64,000 bases of DNA, taken from positions 372,001 through 436,000 of the forward strand of contig NZ_FOSB01000001.1 of NCBI RefSeq assembly GCF_900114165.1. Direction: 5' to 3'. Positions 1-10,537 of the stretch are shown here, piece by piece. A program made the position numbers and the translations under genes. This stretch comes from Halobacillus dabanensis (GTDB lineage: Bacteria; Bacillota; Bacilli; Bacillales; Halobacillaceae). The notes below the pieces were generated by a model, which did not search any database, had not been told where the DNA came from, and saw only the letters and a program-made list of their open reading frames with translations. Each line of letters opens with the position of its first letter. The stretch's first letter is position 1.

Positions 1-1399
1 TGAAAATCGTAAAGTCCCGTATTTCTTCGGCATCCATCCTGTTAATCCAACGATCGATGCTCTCGTGCCACTCGGTCGTTTGCTGACGCCATTTATCTTC
101 TTTAGCCATAATACCGCCAGTGCAATAAGGAAAACCACACTCATCGAGCATATCGTTAATTTTCTTCGTGAATAATACGAAATATTTTTCTATTTTATCT
201 TTCTGTTTGCTGTTTTCATAATCGGCCAGGATTAATGCATTATCCTGATCCGTAGAAAAAGCCTGCTCTTTTCTTCCTTCACTACCCATTACAAGAAAGC
301 AATAGTTGACGGGAGGTGCTCCGTGCCCTTCCCGTATCATTTCATCTTCTGCGATTTGCACCACTTGCTTATGGATACGGTCATTATAGTTCGTCATCAA
401 TTCTGCGATATCAAAAGCGAACATGTGCTCTTTAATCAGGCTGAAGACAAACTTTTGGAATCGCTCGTTGTATATAGGGGATAAGGGTTTGATTTCTTCA
501 ATACTTGTTGCATTGGAAATCTTATAAGTTAAGTCAAAGTAAACGGAATTTTTAATGGTGAAAAAGGATGATTGTCTCAAAATGCCAACCACTTTGTCTT
601 TGTGAAGCACTGGGATGATCTCCGTTGGATGGTGTTTTAAATAACTTAAAGCGTCATAGATGAACTCTTGCTCATTGATCTCATACGCTTCCTCTGCCAT
701 ATAGGCTTTGACAGGATTGTTGTGATCGTTCTCAAAATAAGCTTTTAAAATCTGTCCATAGCCGATCATCCCAAGCATTGTCTGATCATCGTCACTGACT
801 ATGAGTGCTTCTATCTTTTGTTGTTGGAGCATCCTCGCTGCTTTTTCAATAGGAGCTTCTGGATGTATGAACGTCGGTGGCTCCATATAAGCATCGGCTC
901 TTTTTTTATAAAGCTCCCGATCATCCTGTTCATCGGTAGTAGAACTTTTATATTTCACTTCATCATATAAACTCTTCATTAAATGACTAATCCCATCCAT
1001 TACTACTTTGGAGAAATGGTGGTTGTTTGACATTACTTGCAGAAATGACTCGCGTTCAAAGCAAATGGTTTTAATAGGTTCTAACGCTTGTACCGAAAAC
1101 CTCATCTCTCCACTTGTGAGTAAAATCATCACTCCGACCAGATCACCTGGATAATAAAAACGGACGGAAAGCTGACGTCCGTTCGACCGGTGCATGATAT
1201 TTTTAGCTAAGCCGGATACCATGAAGTGGATATCAATCGTATCGTCCTCCTGGTCTTCATGGATGATGAATTCGTTTTTTGTGAACTCTTTGACCACCGC
1301 TTTTCCGAATACATCATCAAATTCTTCGTCAGTAAGCAAATCGAAAGGATATTGCTTCCTGAATAATTCAAACTCTGTCACAGAGCAAAACTCCTTCAT
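1..1399 (-). CDS. cNMP-binding/CBS/DUF294 putative nucleotidyltransferase, partial
   Basis: The C-terminus is cut by the window edge; about 466 residues are visible. The order is an N-terminal cyclic-nucleotide-binding-like beta-barrel (roughly residues 15-125), two CBS motifs (about 170-300), then a DUF294 nucleotidyltransferase domain with GSEGRKEQ followed by TDQDNA, the GlnD-like G-S...D-x-D catalytic pattern. This architecture suggests a signalling nucleotidyltransferase that senses adenylates through CBS; its target is unknown. The ATG at 1397-1399 overlaps the stop of the upstream DUF2627 gene (ATGA), so the two are probably translationally coupled. A second, CBS-less DUF294 protein lies at 49.7 kb. 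The family call is sure; the function is not. Confidence 0.85.
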   Translation of the reverse strand, partial: MKEFCSVTEFELFRKQYPFDLLTDEEFDDVFGKAVVKEFTKNEFIIHEDQEDDTIDIHFMVSGLAKNIMHRSNGRQLSVRFYYPGDLVGVMILLTSGEMRFSVQALEPIKTICFERESFLQVMSNNHHFSKVVMDGISHLMKSLYDEVKYKSSTTDEQDDRELYKKRADAYMEPPTFIHPEAPIEKAARMLQQQKIEALIVSDDDQTMLGMIGYGQILKAYFENDHNNPVKAYMAEEAYEINEQEFIYDALSYLKHHPTEIIPVLHKDKVVGILRQSSFFTIKNSVYFDLTYKISNATSIEEIKPLSPIYNERFQKFVFSLIKEHMFAFDIAELMTNYNDRIHKQVVQIAEDEMIREGHGAPPVNYCFLVMGSEGRKEQAFSTDQDNALILADYENSKQKDKIEKYFVLFTKKINDMLDECGFPYCTGGIMAKEDKWRQQTTEWHESIDRWINRMDAEEIRDFTIF

Positions 1400-1641
1400 T
1401 TCGGTTCTTTGTTTTGTTTGAAACGGCCTTTTGTCAAATTGCGCTTTTTATCTCGGTGAAGGATGAAGCCTCCGATGAAAGCGAGACCTCCTATGACAAA
1501 CACGACTCCTAAAAGCCCTTGAATCGCAATATGGAAAAAGACGTCATGAAATTCACCAAACAAGGTGTCGCGGATTAACTTGATTCCATAAACAGCAATA
1601 ATACCTGGGGTGACTAACACTAGCAAGGCAATTAAACGCAT
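1396..1641 (-). CDS. DUF2627 family small membrane protein (YqzF-like)
   Basis: This is an 81-residue protein with two hydrophobic helices (about residues 2-23 and 36-62) and a basic, Lys/Arg-rich tail, which fits a small inner-membrane protein. The start is preceded by AAAGGAG. Its position, divergent from bkdR, matches yqzF beside the B. subtilis bkd operon, and I assign the family from that synteny and the sequence. It overlaps the downstream cNMP/CBS/DUF294 gene by four bases. The function is unknown. Confidence 0.75.
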   Translation of the reverse strand: MRLIALLVLVTPGIIAVYGIKLIRDTLFGEFHDVFFHIAIQGLLGVVFVIGGLAFIGGFILHRDKKRNLTKGRFKQNKEPK

Positions 1642-1713
1642 AATCGTAACTCCTTTATTTCAATCCATGATAAGTATATCAAATGGTAAAGCGAGAGGGA
1701 ACTGTCAACGTAC

Positions 1714-1742
1714 TTGCTAAATAGTGCAGATTGATGTACGAT
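1714..1742 (+). promoter_or_regulatory. Probable sigma-A promoter of bkdR
   Basis: TTGCTA (1714-1719), a 17-bp spacer and TACGAT (1737-1742) make a good vegetative promoter about 34 bp before the bkdR ATG, in the divergent gap with the DUF2627 gene. It is a sequence match only. Confidence 0.55.
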
Positions 1743-1775
1743 TAAGTTACGCAAAAAGTTGCAGGGTGTGGTGAA

Positions 1776-3851
1776 ATGAAACGAGTATTGATTGTTGGGG
1801 CAGGAAAAGGTGGAACAGCTCTGCTGAAATTGTTGAATCAAATGGACCGTATGGAGGTTGTAGCTGTGACAGATATAAACCCTGAAGCGCCTGGGCTCTT
1901 ATTAGCTGAAACGTATGGAATAGCCACAGACCGCCGATGGGAAGATTGGATACATAAAGAGATTGATATCGTTATTGAAGCTACAGGGGAAGAAGAAGTC
2001 TTCGACGAGATTCTCGAGGCAAGGAGTCATTCTACAGTAGTCATTCCTGGATCAGTTGCTTATGTGACTGCTGAATTGCTGGAAGAGAAAGAAACACTTG
2101 TTCAGAAATTGAAACAGCAGACAGAAAACCAACACCTGATTCTGAACAGTATCCATGACGGAATGATTGTTATTGATGCAAAAGGCAAAGTTAGCTTTAT
2201 CAATAAAAGCGCCGAACGTATCGTTGAGAAGGATAAGTCGGATATAGTCGGAGAATCGGTCAATGAAATTATACCGGCGTCAAGACTGCCGCAAATTTTG
2301 ACATCCCGAACAGAAGAAGTTAATCAGAAACTGACCCTTGAAAATGGAAAAAAAGTCATTACAACCCGCATCCCGATGATTGGGGAGGATCAGAAAATCA
2401 TTGGAGCATATGCGGTTTTTAAAGATATAACGGAAGTCGTCAATCTTGCCGAAGAAATCACTGATTTAAAAGAAGTGAAAACAATGCTTGAAGCGATCAT
2501 CCATTCTTCGGATGAAGCGATTTCCGTTGTCGACGAAAATGGAAGCGGTTTAATGATCAACCCTGCCTACACCAGGATTACCGGTCTTTCTGAAAAAGAA
2601 ATTGTCGGAAAACCAGCAACTGTTGATATTTCAGAAGGCGAAAGTATGCATATGAAAGTGCTGAGGACAAGAAGAGCGGTACGCGGTGTGCGCATGAAAG
2701 TGGGTCCGGCCAAAAAGGATGTCTTAGTAAATGTCGCTCCTGTTATTGTGGATGGCAAACTGAAAGGGAGTGTCGGTGTCCTTCACGATGTCTCAGAAAT
2801 TCAAGCATTGACAAGTGAATTGAAAAGAGCACGCCAAATCATTCGCAGTCTTGAAGCTAAATATACCTTCGATGACATTATAGGGGATTCATCGGAAATG
2901 ACATTAGCACTGGAACAGGCGAAGGTGGGGGCACGGACGCCAGCTTCCGTGTTGTTGCGCGGTGAGTCTGGTACAGGAAAGGAACTTTTCGCCCATGCTA
3001 TTCATAACGAAAGCAAGCGGCGCCATAATAAGTTTATCCGTGTCAATTGTGCTGCCATCGCAGAATCATTACTAGAAAGTGAATTGTTCGGCTATGAAGA
3101 TGGTGCTTTTTCAGGTGCAAAACGTGGGGGTAAGAAAGGTCTGTTCGAAGAGGCTAACAATGGTAGTATCTTTTTAGATGAGATTGGAGAATTGACCCTG
3201 CCGATGCAAGCGAAATTACTCCGGGTTCTCCAGGAAAATGAAATCATCCGTGTAGGTGGGACAAAACCTGTACATGTGGATGTCCGGGTGATTGCTGCTA
3301 CAAATATAAATCTTGAAAAAGCAATCATGAACAAAAACTTCCGTGAAGATCTTTATTATCGTCTTAATCGACTTCCTATCTATATTCCTCCTCTTAGGGA
3401 GAGGAAAGGGGATGTAGGTTTGTTAACAGAGCATTTGATTCAAAAGTTGAATGAAGATTACGGACGGCACGTGACCGCAGTAAGTGAAGAAGCTTTCCGG
3501 AGGTTGGAAGATTATGATTGGCCAGGGAACGTAAGAGAGCTTGAAAATATCATCGGAAGAGCGATGATTTATATGGAAAATATGGAAGACACCATTAAGG
3601 CTGAACATTTACCGCGGTTGAATAAAGAGCCAACAGTGGACGGTTCTATGGACCATGGAACAGCTTGGCTTGGAGAGACGTTGCAGCAGGCTGTTGATGA
3701 ATATGAGAAAAAAATGCTGGCCGACGCCTATCGTTCTCACGACTTCAATAAAACACAAACAGCCAAAGCACTGGGAATCTCCATCCGTAACTTATATTAT
3801 AAATTAGAAAAATATAAATTAGATAAAAGTAGCATGCAAAATTTTTCGTAA
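1776..3851 (+). CDS. bkdR: Sigma-54-dependent transcriptional activator BkdR
   Basis: This 691-residue enhancer-binding protein should activate the branched-chain keto acid operon that follows. In order it has a Rossmann-like N-terminus ([10 protein letters not shown]), two PAS domains (about 118-220 and 240-345), an AAA+ domain (about 360-590) with Walker A GESGTGKE near residue 396, and a Fis-type helix-turn-helix at the C-terminus ([19 protein letters not shown]). The sigma-54 contact loop reads GAFSGA near residue 443 rather than the usual GAFTGA. A -24/-12 promoter lies just downstream, which strongly supports the role. The N-terminal domain could sense a dinucleotide or other metabolite, but that is inference. 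Confidence 0.93.
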   Translation: MKRVLIVGAGKGGTALLKLLNQMDRMEVVAVTDINPEAPGLLLAETYGIATDRRWEDWIHKEIDIVIEATGEEEVFDEILEARSHSTVVIPGSVAYVTAELLEEKETLVQKLKQQTENQHLILNSIHDGMIVIDAKGKVSFINKSAERIVEKDKSDIVGESVNEIIPASRLPQILTSRTEEVNQKLTLENGKKVITTRIPMIGEDQKIIGAYAVFKDITEVVNLAEEITDLKEVKTMLEAIIHSSDEAISVVDENGSGLMINPAYTRITGLSEKEIVGKPATVDISEGESMHMKVLRTRRAVRGVRMKVGPAKKDVLVNVAPVIVDGKLKGSVGVLHDVSEIQALTSELKRARQIIRSLEAKYTFDDIIGDSSEMTLALEQAKVGARTPASVLLRGESGTGKELFAHAIHNESKRRHNKFIRVNCAAIAESLLESELFGYEDGAFSGAKRGGKKGLFEEANNGSIFLDEIGELTLPMQAKLLRVLQENEIIRVGGTKPVHVDVRVIAATNINLEKAIMNKNFREDLYYRLNRLPIYIPPLRERKGDVGLLTEHLIQKLNEDYGRHVTAVSEEAFRRLEDYDWPGNVRELENIIGRAMIYMENMEDTIKAEHLPRLNKEPTVDGSMDHGTAWLGETLQQAVDEYEKKMLADAYRSHDFNKTQTAKALGISIRNLYYKLEKYKLDKSSMQNFS

Positions 3852-3865
3852 TGCAAGTTTTTGCA
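3852..3865. promoter_or_regulatory. Inverted repeat, candidate BkdR upstream activating site
   Basis: TGCAA-GTTT-TTGCA is a perfect 5-bp inverted repeat right after the bkdR stop, about 75-85 bp before the expected start of the -24/-12 promoter. A second TGCAAAATTTTT lies just upstream in the bkdR 3' end. Spacing and symmetry suit an enhancer for a sigma-54 activator; binding is inferred. Confidence 0.4.
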
Positions 3866-3909
3866 ATCACTGGAACATCTTTAAAATAGACTTTTCGACA
3901 ATATATAAG

Positions 3910-3927
3910 TTGGCATGAATGTTGCAT
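3910..3927 (+). promoter_or_regulatory. Sigma-54 (-24/-12) promoter of the bkd operon
   Basis: The sequence TTGGCATGAATGTTGCAT has GG at 3912-3913 and GC at 3924-3925, exactly ten bases apart, which is the canonical spacing. It lies 26 bp before the ptb ATG and directly follows the gene for a sigma-54 activator. Transcription should begin near 3937. Confidence 0.85.
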
Positions 3928-3952
3928 ATAAAAAGAGGGAAGAGGTGAGTGC

Positions 3953-4855
3953 ATGAAATCATTAGACGAATTGGTCGATAAAATCGATCGTCAAGCACTG
4001 AAAACTGTAGCCATTGCCCAGGCAGCAGATTCAGAGGTACTTAAAGCTGTAAAACTCGCCAGGGAATCAGAGCTTGCCGAATTTTTCTTAGTAGGTGTGG
4101 AAGATGACATAAGAAAGGAAGCAAGAACAGTCGGATTAGACTTGGGTCAAAAAGGGGTTGAAATTATTCCCGCCTCTGAGAAAGACTCAGCTCTTACAGC
4201 AGTTAAGGCCGTCCATAAAGGTGAGGCTCACGTGGTCATGAAAGGCCACATAGACACAAAGACACTGTTGAAGGCTGTTTTAAATAAAGAATATGGCCTT
4301 CGGAAAGGGACTGTCTTATCCCATGTGGCTTTATTCGAAGTACCTGGAAGAAATAAGTTGATTTTTCTAACGGATGCAGCGATGAATATAGCTCCAAGCT
4401 TGGAAGAAAAAGTACAGATTATAGACAATGCAGTAGAAGTTGCGAGAGAGGCCGGATGGGAAAATCCAAAAGTAGCACCATTAGCGGCAGTAGAAGTTGT
4501 CAATCCAGCTATGACAGCGACTCACGACGCGGCTGTACTTTCACAGATGAATCGGCGGGGTCAAATTAAAGGGTGCATCGTGGATGGTCCACTTGCTTTT
4601 GACAATGCGGTGGACCCCGATGCAGCCGAACAAAAAGGAATCACTTCGGAAGTGGCTGGCAATGCGGATATTCTTATGGTACCCTCCATTGAAGTCGCGA
4701 ACGCTTTATATAAATCGTTTATTTATTTTGCACAGGCCAAAGTAGCTGGCGTCATCAGTGGGGCACGCGCTCCAATTGTATTGACGTCCCGTGCAGATGA
4801 CGCTCAAAGTAAAATTTATTCACTGGCGCTAGCTCTAAAAGCCAGTCAATCTTAG
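3953..4855 (+). CDS. ptb: Phosphate butyryltransferase / branched acyltransferase
   Basis: This 300-residue member of the phosphate acetyl/butyryltransferase family moves the acyl group of branched acyl-CoA (isobutyryl-, isovaleryl-, methylbutyryl-CoA) to phosphate. It is full length and carries family-typical segments such as [17 protein letters not shown] and the C-terminal [19 protein letters not shown]. It is the first gene of the bkd operon, 26 bp after the sigma-54 promoter with AGAGGTGAG as ribosome site, and pairs with buk to make ATP from acyl-CoA. The order ptb-bcd-buk matches B. subtilis. Confidence 0.93.
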   Translation: MKSLDELVDKIDRQALKTVAIAQAADSEVLKAVKLARESELAEFFLVGVEDDIRKEARTVGLDLGQKGVEIIPASEKDSALTAVKAVHKGEAHVVMKGHIDTKTLLKAVLNKEYGLRKGTVLSHVALFEVPGRNKLIFLTDAAMNIAPSLEEKVQIIDNAVEVAREAGWENPKVAPLAAVEVVNPAMTATHDAAVLSQMNRRGQIKGCIVDGPLAFDNAVDPDAAEQKGITSEVAGNADILMVPSIEVANALYKSFIYFAQAKVAGVISGARAPIVLTSRADDAQSKIYSLALALKASQS

Positions 4856-4866
4856 GAGGATATACT

Positions 4867-5970
4867 ATGCAAATTTTCAGTTATATGCAAGAGTACGATT
4901 ATGAACAGTTGTTATTTTGTCAGGATGAACAGTCTGGTTTGAAAGCTATCATTGCAATTCATGATACAACACTCGGTCCGGCGCTTGGTGGTACGCGGAT
5001 GTGGACGTATGCTTCCGAAGACGATGCAGTTGAGGATGCCCTGCGTTTGGCAAAGGGAATGACGTACAAAAACGCAGCTGCGGGTCTTAATCTCGGCGGA
5101 GGTAAAACAGTCATCATCGGAGATCCGAAAAAGGATAAGAATGAAGAAATGTTCCGCGCCTTTGGTCGTTATATCCAGGGGTTGAATGGCCGCTACATCA
5201 CAGCAGAAGATGTTGGGACGACTGTACAGGACATGGACCTCATCCATGAAGAAACGGACTATGTTACGGGTATTTCACCGGCTTTTGGTTCCTCAGGAAA
5301 TCCTTCCCCTGTAACTGCTTACGGCGTTTATCGTGGCATGAAGGCGGCTGCTAAAGAAGGATTCGGCACAGATTCCTTAGAAGGAAAGACGGTTGCTGTT
5401 CAAGGTGTCGGGAACGTAGCTTTCACTCTATGCCGTCACCTACATGAAGAAGGGGCAAATTTGATTGTGACAGACATCAATAAGGAAGCTGTGCAACGCG
5501 CCGTCGAAGAATTCGGAGCTAAAGCAGTCGATCCGGATGATATTTACAGTGTGGACTGTGACATTTATGCTCCTTGTGCTCTTGGTGCGACGATCAATGA
5601 TGAGACCATTCCTCAACTAAAAGCGAAAGTGGTTGCAGGTGCGGCTAACAACCAATTGAAAGAAACAAAACATGGGGATATCCTTCATGAAAAAGGGATT
5701 GTTTATACTCCTGATTATGTTCTTAATGCAGGTGGTGTCATTAATGTAGCGGATGAACTGCATGGATATAATAAAGATCGTGCGATGAAACGGGTAGAAA
5801 CGATTTATGATAACGTCTCCCGCGTTTTCGAAATTTCTCGTCGAGATGAAATACCTACTTATGTAGCAGCAGATCGAATGGCAGAAGAACGCATTGAACG
5901 TATGCGTCGTTCTCGGAGCCAGTTTTTACAGAATGGACACCACATTTTAAGTAGAAGACAGAACGGTTAA
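4867..5970 (+). CDS. bcd: Leucine (branched-chain amino acid) dehydrogenase
   Basis: This 367-residue Glu/Leu/Phe/Val dehydrogenase deaminates leucine, valine and isoleucine to their 2-keto acids with NAD. The N-terminal catalytic half shows [10 protein letters not shown] and [18 protein letters not shown] with the substrate and catalytic lysines. The C-terminal Rossmann half has VQGVGNVA for NAD. An AGGAGG site precedes the ATG, 11 bp after ptb. It feeds the keto acid dehydrogenase encoded downstream in the same operon. Confidence 0.95.
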   Translation: MQIFSYMQEYDYEQLLFCQDEQSGLKAIIAIHDTTLGPALGGTRMWTYASEDDAVEDALRLAKGMTYKNAAAGLNLGGGKTVIIGDPKKDKNEEMFRAFGRYIQGLNGRYITAEDVGTTVQDMDLIHEETDYVTGISPAFGSSGNPSPVTAYGVYRGMKAAAKEGFGTDSLEGKTVAVQGVGNVAFTLCRHLHEEGANLIVTDINKEAVQRAVEEFGAKAVDPDDIYSVDCDIYAPCALGATINDETIPQLKAKVVAGAANNQLKETKHGDILHEKGIVYTPDYVLNAGGVINVADELHGYNKDRAMKRVETIYDNVSRVFEISRRDEIPTYVAADRMAEERIERMRRSRSQFLQNGHHILSRRQNG

Positions 5971-5985
5971 TGGAGGTTTAGGGAA

Positions 5986-7071
5986 TTGCTTACACATCGG
6001 ATTCTTGTCATCAATCCAGGGTCGACTTCCACGAAAATCGGCGTCTTTGATGACAAGGAAGTTGTATTCGAAAAAACAATCCGTCATAATGCGGATGAAA
6101 TCAGCCAATATAAACGAATCATAGATCAATATGAATTTCGTAAAAAAGTAATACTAGATGAACTGGATCGTGAAGGAATCAATATCAGTAAATTGAGTGC
6201 TGTATGTGGCCGTGGTGGCCTCCTCCGTCCAATCGAAGGTGGAACATATCAAGTTAACGATGCCATGCTAGAGGACTTGAAAAATGGATATAATGGGGAA
6301 CATGCTTCCAATTTGGGCGGAATCATCGCACATGAAATCGCGCAGGGCTTAAACATCGGAGCTTATATTGTAGATCCTGTTGTAGTAGATGAACTGCATG
6401 AAATCGCCCGTGTTTCCGGTGTGCCGGAGATCCCGAGAAAAAGCATTTTTCATGCTTTGAACCAGAAAGCCGTTGCAAGAAGAGCTGCAGCTGATCTTGA
6501 ATTGTCTTACAAAGATGCACGACTAATAGTCACTCACATGGGTGGCGGTATAACTGTCGGTACTCACATTGGTGGTCGTGTGGTTGATGTTAATAACGGT
6601 TTACATGGAGATGGTCCATTTTCACCAGAACGTGCTGGTACAGTTCCGGCTGGGGATTTAGTTTCCCTTTGCTTCTCTGGGCAATATTACCGTGACGAAG
6701 TGATGAAAAAGCTTGTTGGACAAGGTGGTTTGATGGCATATCTTGATACAAATGATGCCCGGGATGTGGAGCAGATGGTAGCGGATGGTGACAAGAAAGC
6801 GAAGGTTGTCTTTGACGCTATGGCTTACCAAATTGCCAAAGAGATCGGTAGTATGAGTGCCGTGATGGAAGGGAAAGTAGATGCTATCGCCCTCACTGGT
6901 GGGCTGGCATACGGAAAAGCATTCGTGGAGGAGATTTCTAAACATGTCCATTGGATTGCTGACGTCCTCGTTTATCCGGGAGAAAATGAACTGGAAGCGT
7001 TAAATGAAGGAACATTACGTGTCTTGAATAATGAAGAAATACCGAAACAATATCCTAACTTTCAAGAATAG
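5986..7071 (+). CDS. buk: Butyrate kinase (branched-chain acyl kinase)
   Basis: This 361-residue acetokinase/ASKHA-family enzyme converts branched acyl phosphate plus ADP to the free acid and ATP. The N-terminal phosphate-binding [12 protein letters not shown], the HMGGGITVG loop and the C-terminal [10 protein letters not shown] nucleotide-binding segment are all present. The start is TTG, chosen because TGGAGG lies at the right distance and the first residues match the family ([12 protein letters not shown]). It sits 15 bp after bcd. Confidence 0.93.
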   Translation: MLTHRILVINPGSTSTKIGVFDDKEVVFEKTIRHNADEISQYKRIIDQYEFRKKVILDELDREGINISKLSAVCGRGGLLRPIEGGTYQVNDAMLEDLKNGYNGEHASNLGGIIAHEIAQGLNIGAYIVDPVVVDELHEIARVSGVPEIPRKSIFHALNQKAVARRAAADLELSYKDARLIVTHMGGGITVGTHIGGRVVDVNNGLHGDGPFSPERAGTVPAGDLVSLCFSGQYYRDEVMKKLVGQGGLMAYLDTNDARDVEQMVADGDKKAKVVFDAMAYQIAKEIGSMSAVMEGKVDAIALTGGLAYGKAFVEEISKHVHWIADVLVYPGENELEALNEGTLRVLNNEEIPKQYPNFQE

Positions 7072-7086
7072 GAAGGAGAGTCCAAA

Positions 7087-8508
7087 TTGGCACAAGAATA
7101 CGATTTGGTCGTTCTCGGGGGCGGAACCGGCGGATATGTAGCTGCCATCCGAGCTTCGAAATTAGGCCTGAAGACCGCTATTGTCGAAAAACGTGAACTC
7201 GGCGGGACATGCTTGCACAGAGGTTGTATTCCTTCAAAAGCCCTCTTGCGTAGTGCGGAAGTGTTCCGTCAGACAAAAGAAGCGGACCAATACGGAATAA
7301 CAACGGACACACCGACACTTAATTTTACAAAGGTGCAGGAACGGAAACAATCGATTGTGGACACATTACATAAAGGTGTTCAAGGTTTGATGAAAAAAGG
7401 GAAGATTGATGTATACGAAGGGTTCGGACGGATTTTAGGTCCATCTATTTTTTCTCCGACAGCTGGAACCATCTCGGTAGAAATGAATAATGGAGAAGAA
7501 AATGAAATGTTGATTCCTAAAAATGTCCTTGTTGCTACAGGATCTAATCCTAAATCATTGCCAGGCCTTGAAATTGATGGAGACTTCGTCATGAGTTCAG
7601 ACGAAGCGCTGCACATGGAAGAACTGCCAGAGTCGATCGTAATCGTCGGTGGTGGAGTCATAGGAATCGAATGGGCCTCTATGCTGGCCGATTTCGGGGT
7701 TGAAGTTACAGTCCTTGAATACTTGCCACATATCTTACCGACAGAGGATGAAGATATTTCCAAGGAAATGTTGAAGCAGATGAAGAAGAAAGGCGTCAAC
7801 ATTGTAACAAGTGCAAAGGTACTTCCAGATACCATTGAAAAAGACCATGGAATTACCATTCAGGCAGAAGTGGCTGGGGAAACTGTTTCGTATAAAGCGG
7901 AGCGTATGCTTGTTTCCGTAGGGCGTTCGGCGAATGTGAAGAATATCGGATTAGAAAATACAGATATACAGGTGGATGATGGTGTCATTCAGACGAATGA
8001 ATATTATCAGACAAAAGAAAGCCATATCTATGCAATCGGTGATGTCATTGGTGGCATGCAACTGGCTCATGTAGCGTCTCATGAGGGGATTATTGCTGTA
8101 GAGCATATGGCAAATAATGAGCCACACCCACTGGATCCGGAGCAAGTACCTTCTTGTATCTATTCAAATCCTGAAGTAGCCAGTGTTGGGTTAACAGAGA
8201 AGGCTGCTAAAGAAAAAGGTTATGATGTTAAAGTAGGTAAGTTCCCATTCCAGGCTGTCGGGAAAGCGCTTGTGCACGGGGAAACAGATGGTTTTGTGAA
8301 AATTATCGCTGATAAAGAAACCGATGACTTGTTAGGCGTCCATATGGTCGGACCACACGTGACGGACATGATTTCAGAAGCAGGTTTAGCTAAAGTTCTT
8401 GATGCAACTCCTTGGGAGATCGCAGAAAGTATACATCCTCACCCGACACTTGCTGAAGCTATCGGAGAAGCTGCAATGGCTGTGGACGGCAACCAAATTC
8501 ACGGATAA
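7087..8508 (+). CDS. lpdV: Dihydrolipoamide dehydrogenase, E3 of the branched-chain keto acid complex
   Basis: This 473-residue FAD-dependent disulfide reductase reoxidises E2-bound dihydrolipoamide with NAD. Visible features are the N-terminal FAD motif GGGTGGYVAA, the redox-active pair in GGTCLHRGCIP, the NAD motif VGGGVIGIEWAS, and the C-terminal catalytic HPHPTLAEA. The start is TTG after GGAAGGAGAG. It belongs to the bkd operon, 15 bp after buk and 19 bp before the E1 alpha gene. Confidence 0.95.
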   Translation: MAQEYDLVVLGGGTGGYVAAIRASKLGLKTAIVEKRELGGTCLHRGCIPSKALLRSAEVFRQTKEADQYGITTDTPTLNFTKVQERKQSIVDTLHKGVQGLMKKGKIDVYEGFGRILGPSIFSPTAGTISVEMNNGEENEMLIPKNVLVATGSNPKSLPGLEIDGDFVMSSDEALHMEELPESIVIVGGGVIGIEWASMLADFGVEVTVLEYLPHILPTEDEDISKEMLKQMKKKGVNIVTSAKVLPDTIEKDHGITIQAEVAGETVSYKAERMLVSVGRSANVKNIGLENTDIQVDDGVIQTNEYYQTKESHIYAIGDVIGGMQLAHVASHEGIIAVEHMANNEPHPLDPEQVPSCIYSNPEVASVGLTEKAAKEKGYDVKVGKFPFQAVGKALVHGETDGFVKIIADKETDDLLGVHMVGPHVTDMISEAGLAKVLDATPWEIAESIHPHPTLAEAIGEAAMAVDGNQIHG

Positions 8509-8527
8509 GAACTAAGGAGGGATCTAT

Positions 8528-9520
8528 ATGGCTGAAAATCGCCATAAATCACTTGGATTAAGTGATGAGCAAGTATTGGACATGTTTCGTACCATGTTGT
8601 TAGCAAGAAGAATCGATGAGCGGATGTGGTTGTTGAACCGTGCCGGTAAAATACCATTCGTTATCTCCTGTCAAGGACAAGAAGCAGCCCAGGTAGGTGC
8701 CTCGTATGCCCTTGACCGTGAAAAAGATTATGCACTTCCTTATTACCGGGATATGGGTGTCGTTCTTTCCTTTGGCATGACGGCCCAGGACTTGATGTTG
8801 TCTGGATTTGCAAAAGCTGAAGATCCGAACTCAGGCGGTCGCCAAATGCCTGGCCATTTCGGGCAGAAAAAGAACCGGATTGTTACAGGATCTTCTCCGG
8901 TAACAACGCAAGTCCCGCATGCTGTCGGTATTGCTCTTGCAGGAAAAATGGAGAAGAAAGATTTTGTTTCGCTTGTCACTTTCGGGGAAGGTTCTTCCAA
9001 CCAGGGAGATTTTCATGAGGGTGCAAACTTTGCAGGTGTCCATAAGTTGCCAGTCATCTTTATGGTTGAAAACAATAAATATGCTATTTCTGTACCTGTT
9101 TCCAAACAGCTTGCATGTGAGAAAGTCTCTGACCGTGCCATTGGTTATGGAATGCCTGGGTACACCGTAGACGGGAATGATCCACTTGCTGTCTATGAAG
9201 CAGTTAAAGCTGCAGCAGATCGTGGGCGTAACGGAGACGGCCCGACATTAATTGAAACCGTTTCTTATCGTCTTACTCCACACTCCAGTGACGATGATGA
9301 TCGCACATATCGGGAACGGGAAGAAGTGGACGAAGCAAAGAAAAAGGATTCCATCGTAACTTTTGCCAATTACTTGCGCGAACAAGGCATTTTGACAGAA
9401 GAAAAAGAAACAGAAATGAACGACGAAATCAATAAAATCGTCAATGACGCGACGGATTACGCTGAGAATGCAGCGTATGCGGAAGCGGAATCTGCACTCT
9501 CGTATGTGTACGAAGAGTAA
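8528..9520 (+). CDS. bkdAA: 2-oxoisovalerate dehydrogenase E1 alpha subunit
   Basis: This 330-residue thiamine-diphosphate subunit decarboxylates branched 2-oxo acids in the keto acid dehydrogenase complex. It carries the ThDP/Mg region GEGSSNQGDFHEGANFA...ENNKYAIS and the phosphorylation-loop-like YRLTPHSSDDDDRTY. The length is normal. AAGGAGGG precedes the ATG. The beta subunit gene starts 15 bp downstream, as expected for an alpha2-beta2 E1. Confidence 0.95.
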   Translation: MAENRHKSLGLSDEQVLDMFRTMLLARRIDERMWLLNRAGKIPFVISCQGQEAAQVGASYALDREKDYALPYYRDMGVVLSFGMTAQDLMLSGFAKAEDPNSGGRQMPGHFGQKKNRIVTGSSPVTTQVPHAVGIALAGKMEKKDFVSLVTFGEGSSNQGDFHEGANFAGVHKLPVIFMVENNKYAISVPVSKQLACEKVSDRAIGYGMPGYTVDGNDPLAVYEAVKAAADRGRNGDGPTLIETVSYRLTPHSSDDDDRTYREREEVDEAKKKDSIVTFANYLREQGILTEEKETEMNDEINKIVNDATDYAENAAYAEAESALSYVYEE

Positions 9521-9535
9521 GGAGGGGGAGAAATT

Positions 9536-10519
9536 ATGGCAGTAATATCTTATATTCAAGCCGTCACTCAAGCTTTAAAAGAAGAAATGCAACGCGATGA
9601 AAAAGTGTTCGTCCTTGGTGAAGATGTAGGAAAGCGCGGAGGAGTTTTCCGTGCAACAGATGGACTTTATGATGAATTCGGTGAAGATCGTGTCCTGGAT
9701 ACACCATTGGCTGAATCAGCGATTGCTGGTGTCGGAATTGGAGCAGCCATGTATGGCATGCGTCCTGTTGCCGAAATGCAGTTTGCCGATTTTATTATGC
9801 CTGCAGTAAACCAGATCATATCGGAAGCGGCTAAAATCCGTTATCGTTCCAACAATGATTGGAGTGCACCAATCACCATCCGTGCGCCATACGGTGGAGG
9901 TGTGCACGGTGCTCTTTACCATTCTCAATCTGTAGAAGCTGTTTTTGCTAATCAGCCTGGGCTTAAAATCGTTATGCCTTCCACACCGTACGATGTGAAA
10001 GGGCTACTGAAAGCCTCGATTCGTGATAATGATCCCGTCCTTTTCTTTGAACACAAGCGAGCGTACCGGCTTATTAAAGGAGAAGTCCCTGATGAGGATT
10101 ATACTCTTCCGATAGGGAAGGCAGATGTGAAGCGTGAAGGTTCTGACATTACCGTCATCACTTATGGCCTTTGTGTCCATTTTGCCTTACAAGCAGCAGA
10201 AAAGTTAGCAGAAGAAGGCATAGACGCGCACATCCTTGATCTTCGTACCGTCTATCCGCTTGACAAGGAAGGCATTATTGAAGCCGCGTCTAAAACCGGG
10301 AAAGTTCTCCTGGTAACCGAAGATAATAAAGAAGGTGGCATCATTTCAGAAGTATCGGCAATCATCAGCGAAAATTGCCTATTTGACCTGGATGCTCCTG
10401 TGAAACGATTGGCTGGACCGGACGTCCCATCCATGCCTTACGCACCGACGATGGAAAAATATTTCATGATGAATCCAGATAAAGTTGAAAAAGCGATGCG
10501 CGACCTAGCGGAATTTTAA
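9536..10519 (+). CDS. bkdAB: 2-oxoisovalerate dehydrogenase E1 beta subunit
   Basis: This 327-residue transketolase-like beta subunit partners the E1 alpha just upstream. Family landmarks are VLGEDVGKRGGVFRAT, DTPLAESAIAGVGIGAA, the AEMQFADFIMPAVNQI stretch, and a C-terminal transketolase domain (VTYGLCVHFAL, LLVTEDN). The start is ATG after AGGAGGGGG. Genes lie 15-18 bp apart on both sides, so it is co-transcribed and probably translated in a set ratio with E1 alpha and E2. Confidence 0.95.
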   Translation: MAVISYIQAVTQALKEEMQRDEKVFVLGEDVGKRGGVFRATDGLYDEFGEDRVLDTPLAESAIAGVGIGAAMYGMRPVAEMQFADFIMPAVNQIISEAAKIRYRSNNDWSAPITIRAPYGGGVHGALYHSQSVEAVFANQPGLKIVMPSTPYDVKGLLKASIRDNDPVLFFEHKRAYRLIKGEVPDEDYTLPIGKADVKREGSDITVITYGLCVHFALQAAEKLAEEGIDAHILDLRTVYPLDKEGIIEAASKTGKVLLVTEDNKEGGIISEVSAIISENCLFDLDAPVKRLAGPDVPSMPYAPTMEKYFMMNPDKVEKAMRDLAEF

Positions 10520-10537
10520 TAGAAGGAGGAAATCCTT

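Noticed and set aside
4871-4885. CodY-like AATTTTCAG near the bcd start
   Set aside because: Only the left half fits the CodY motif; the right half differs, and the place within the coding region is unusual.
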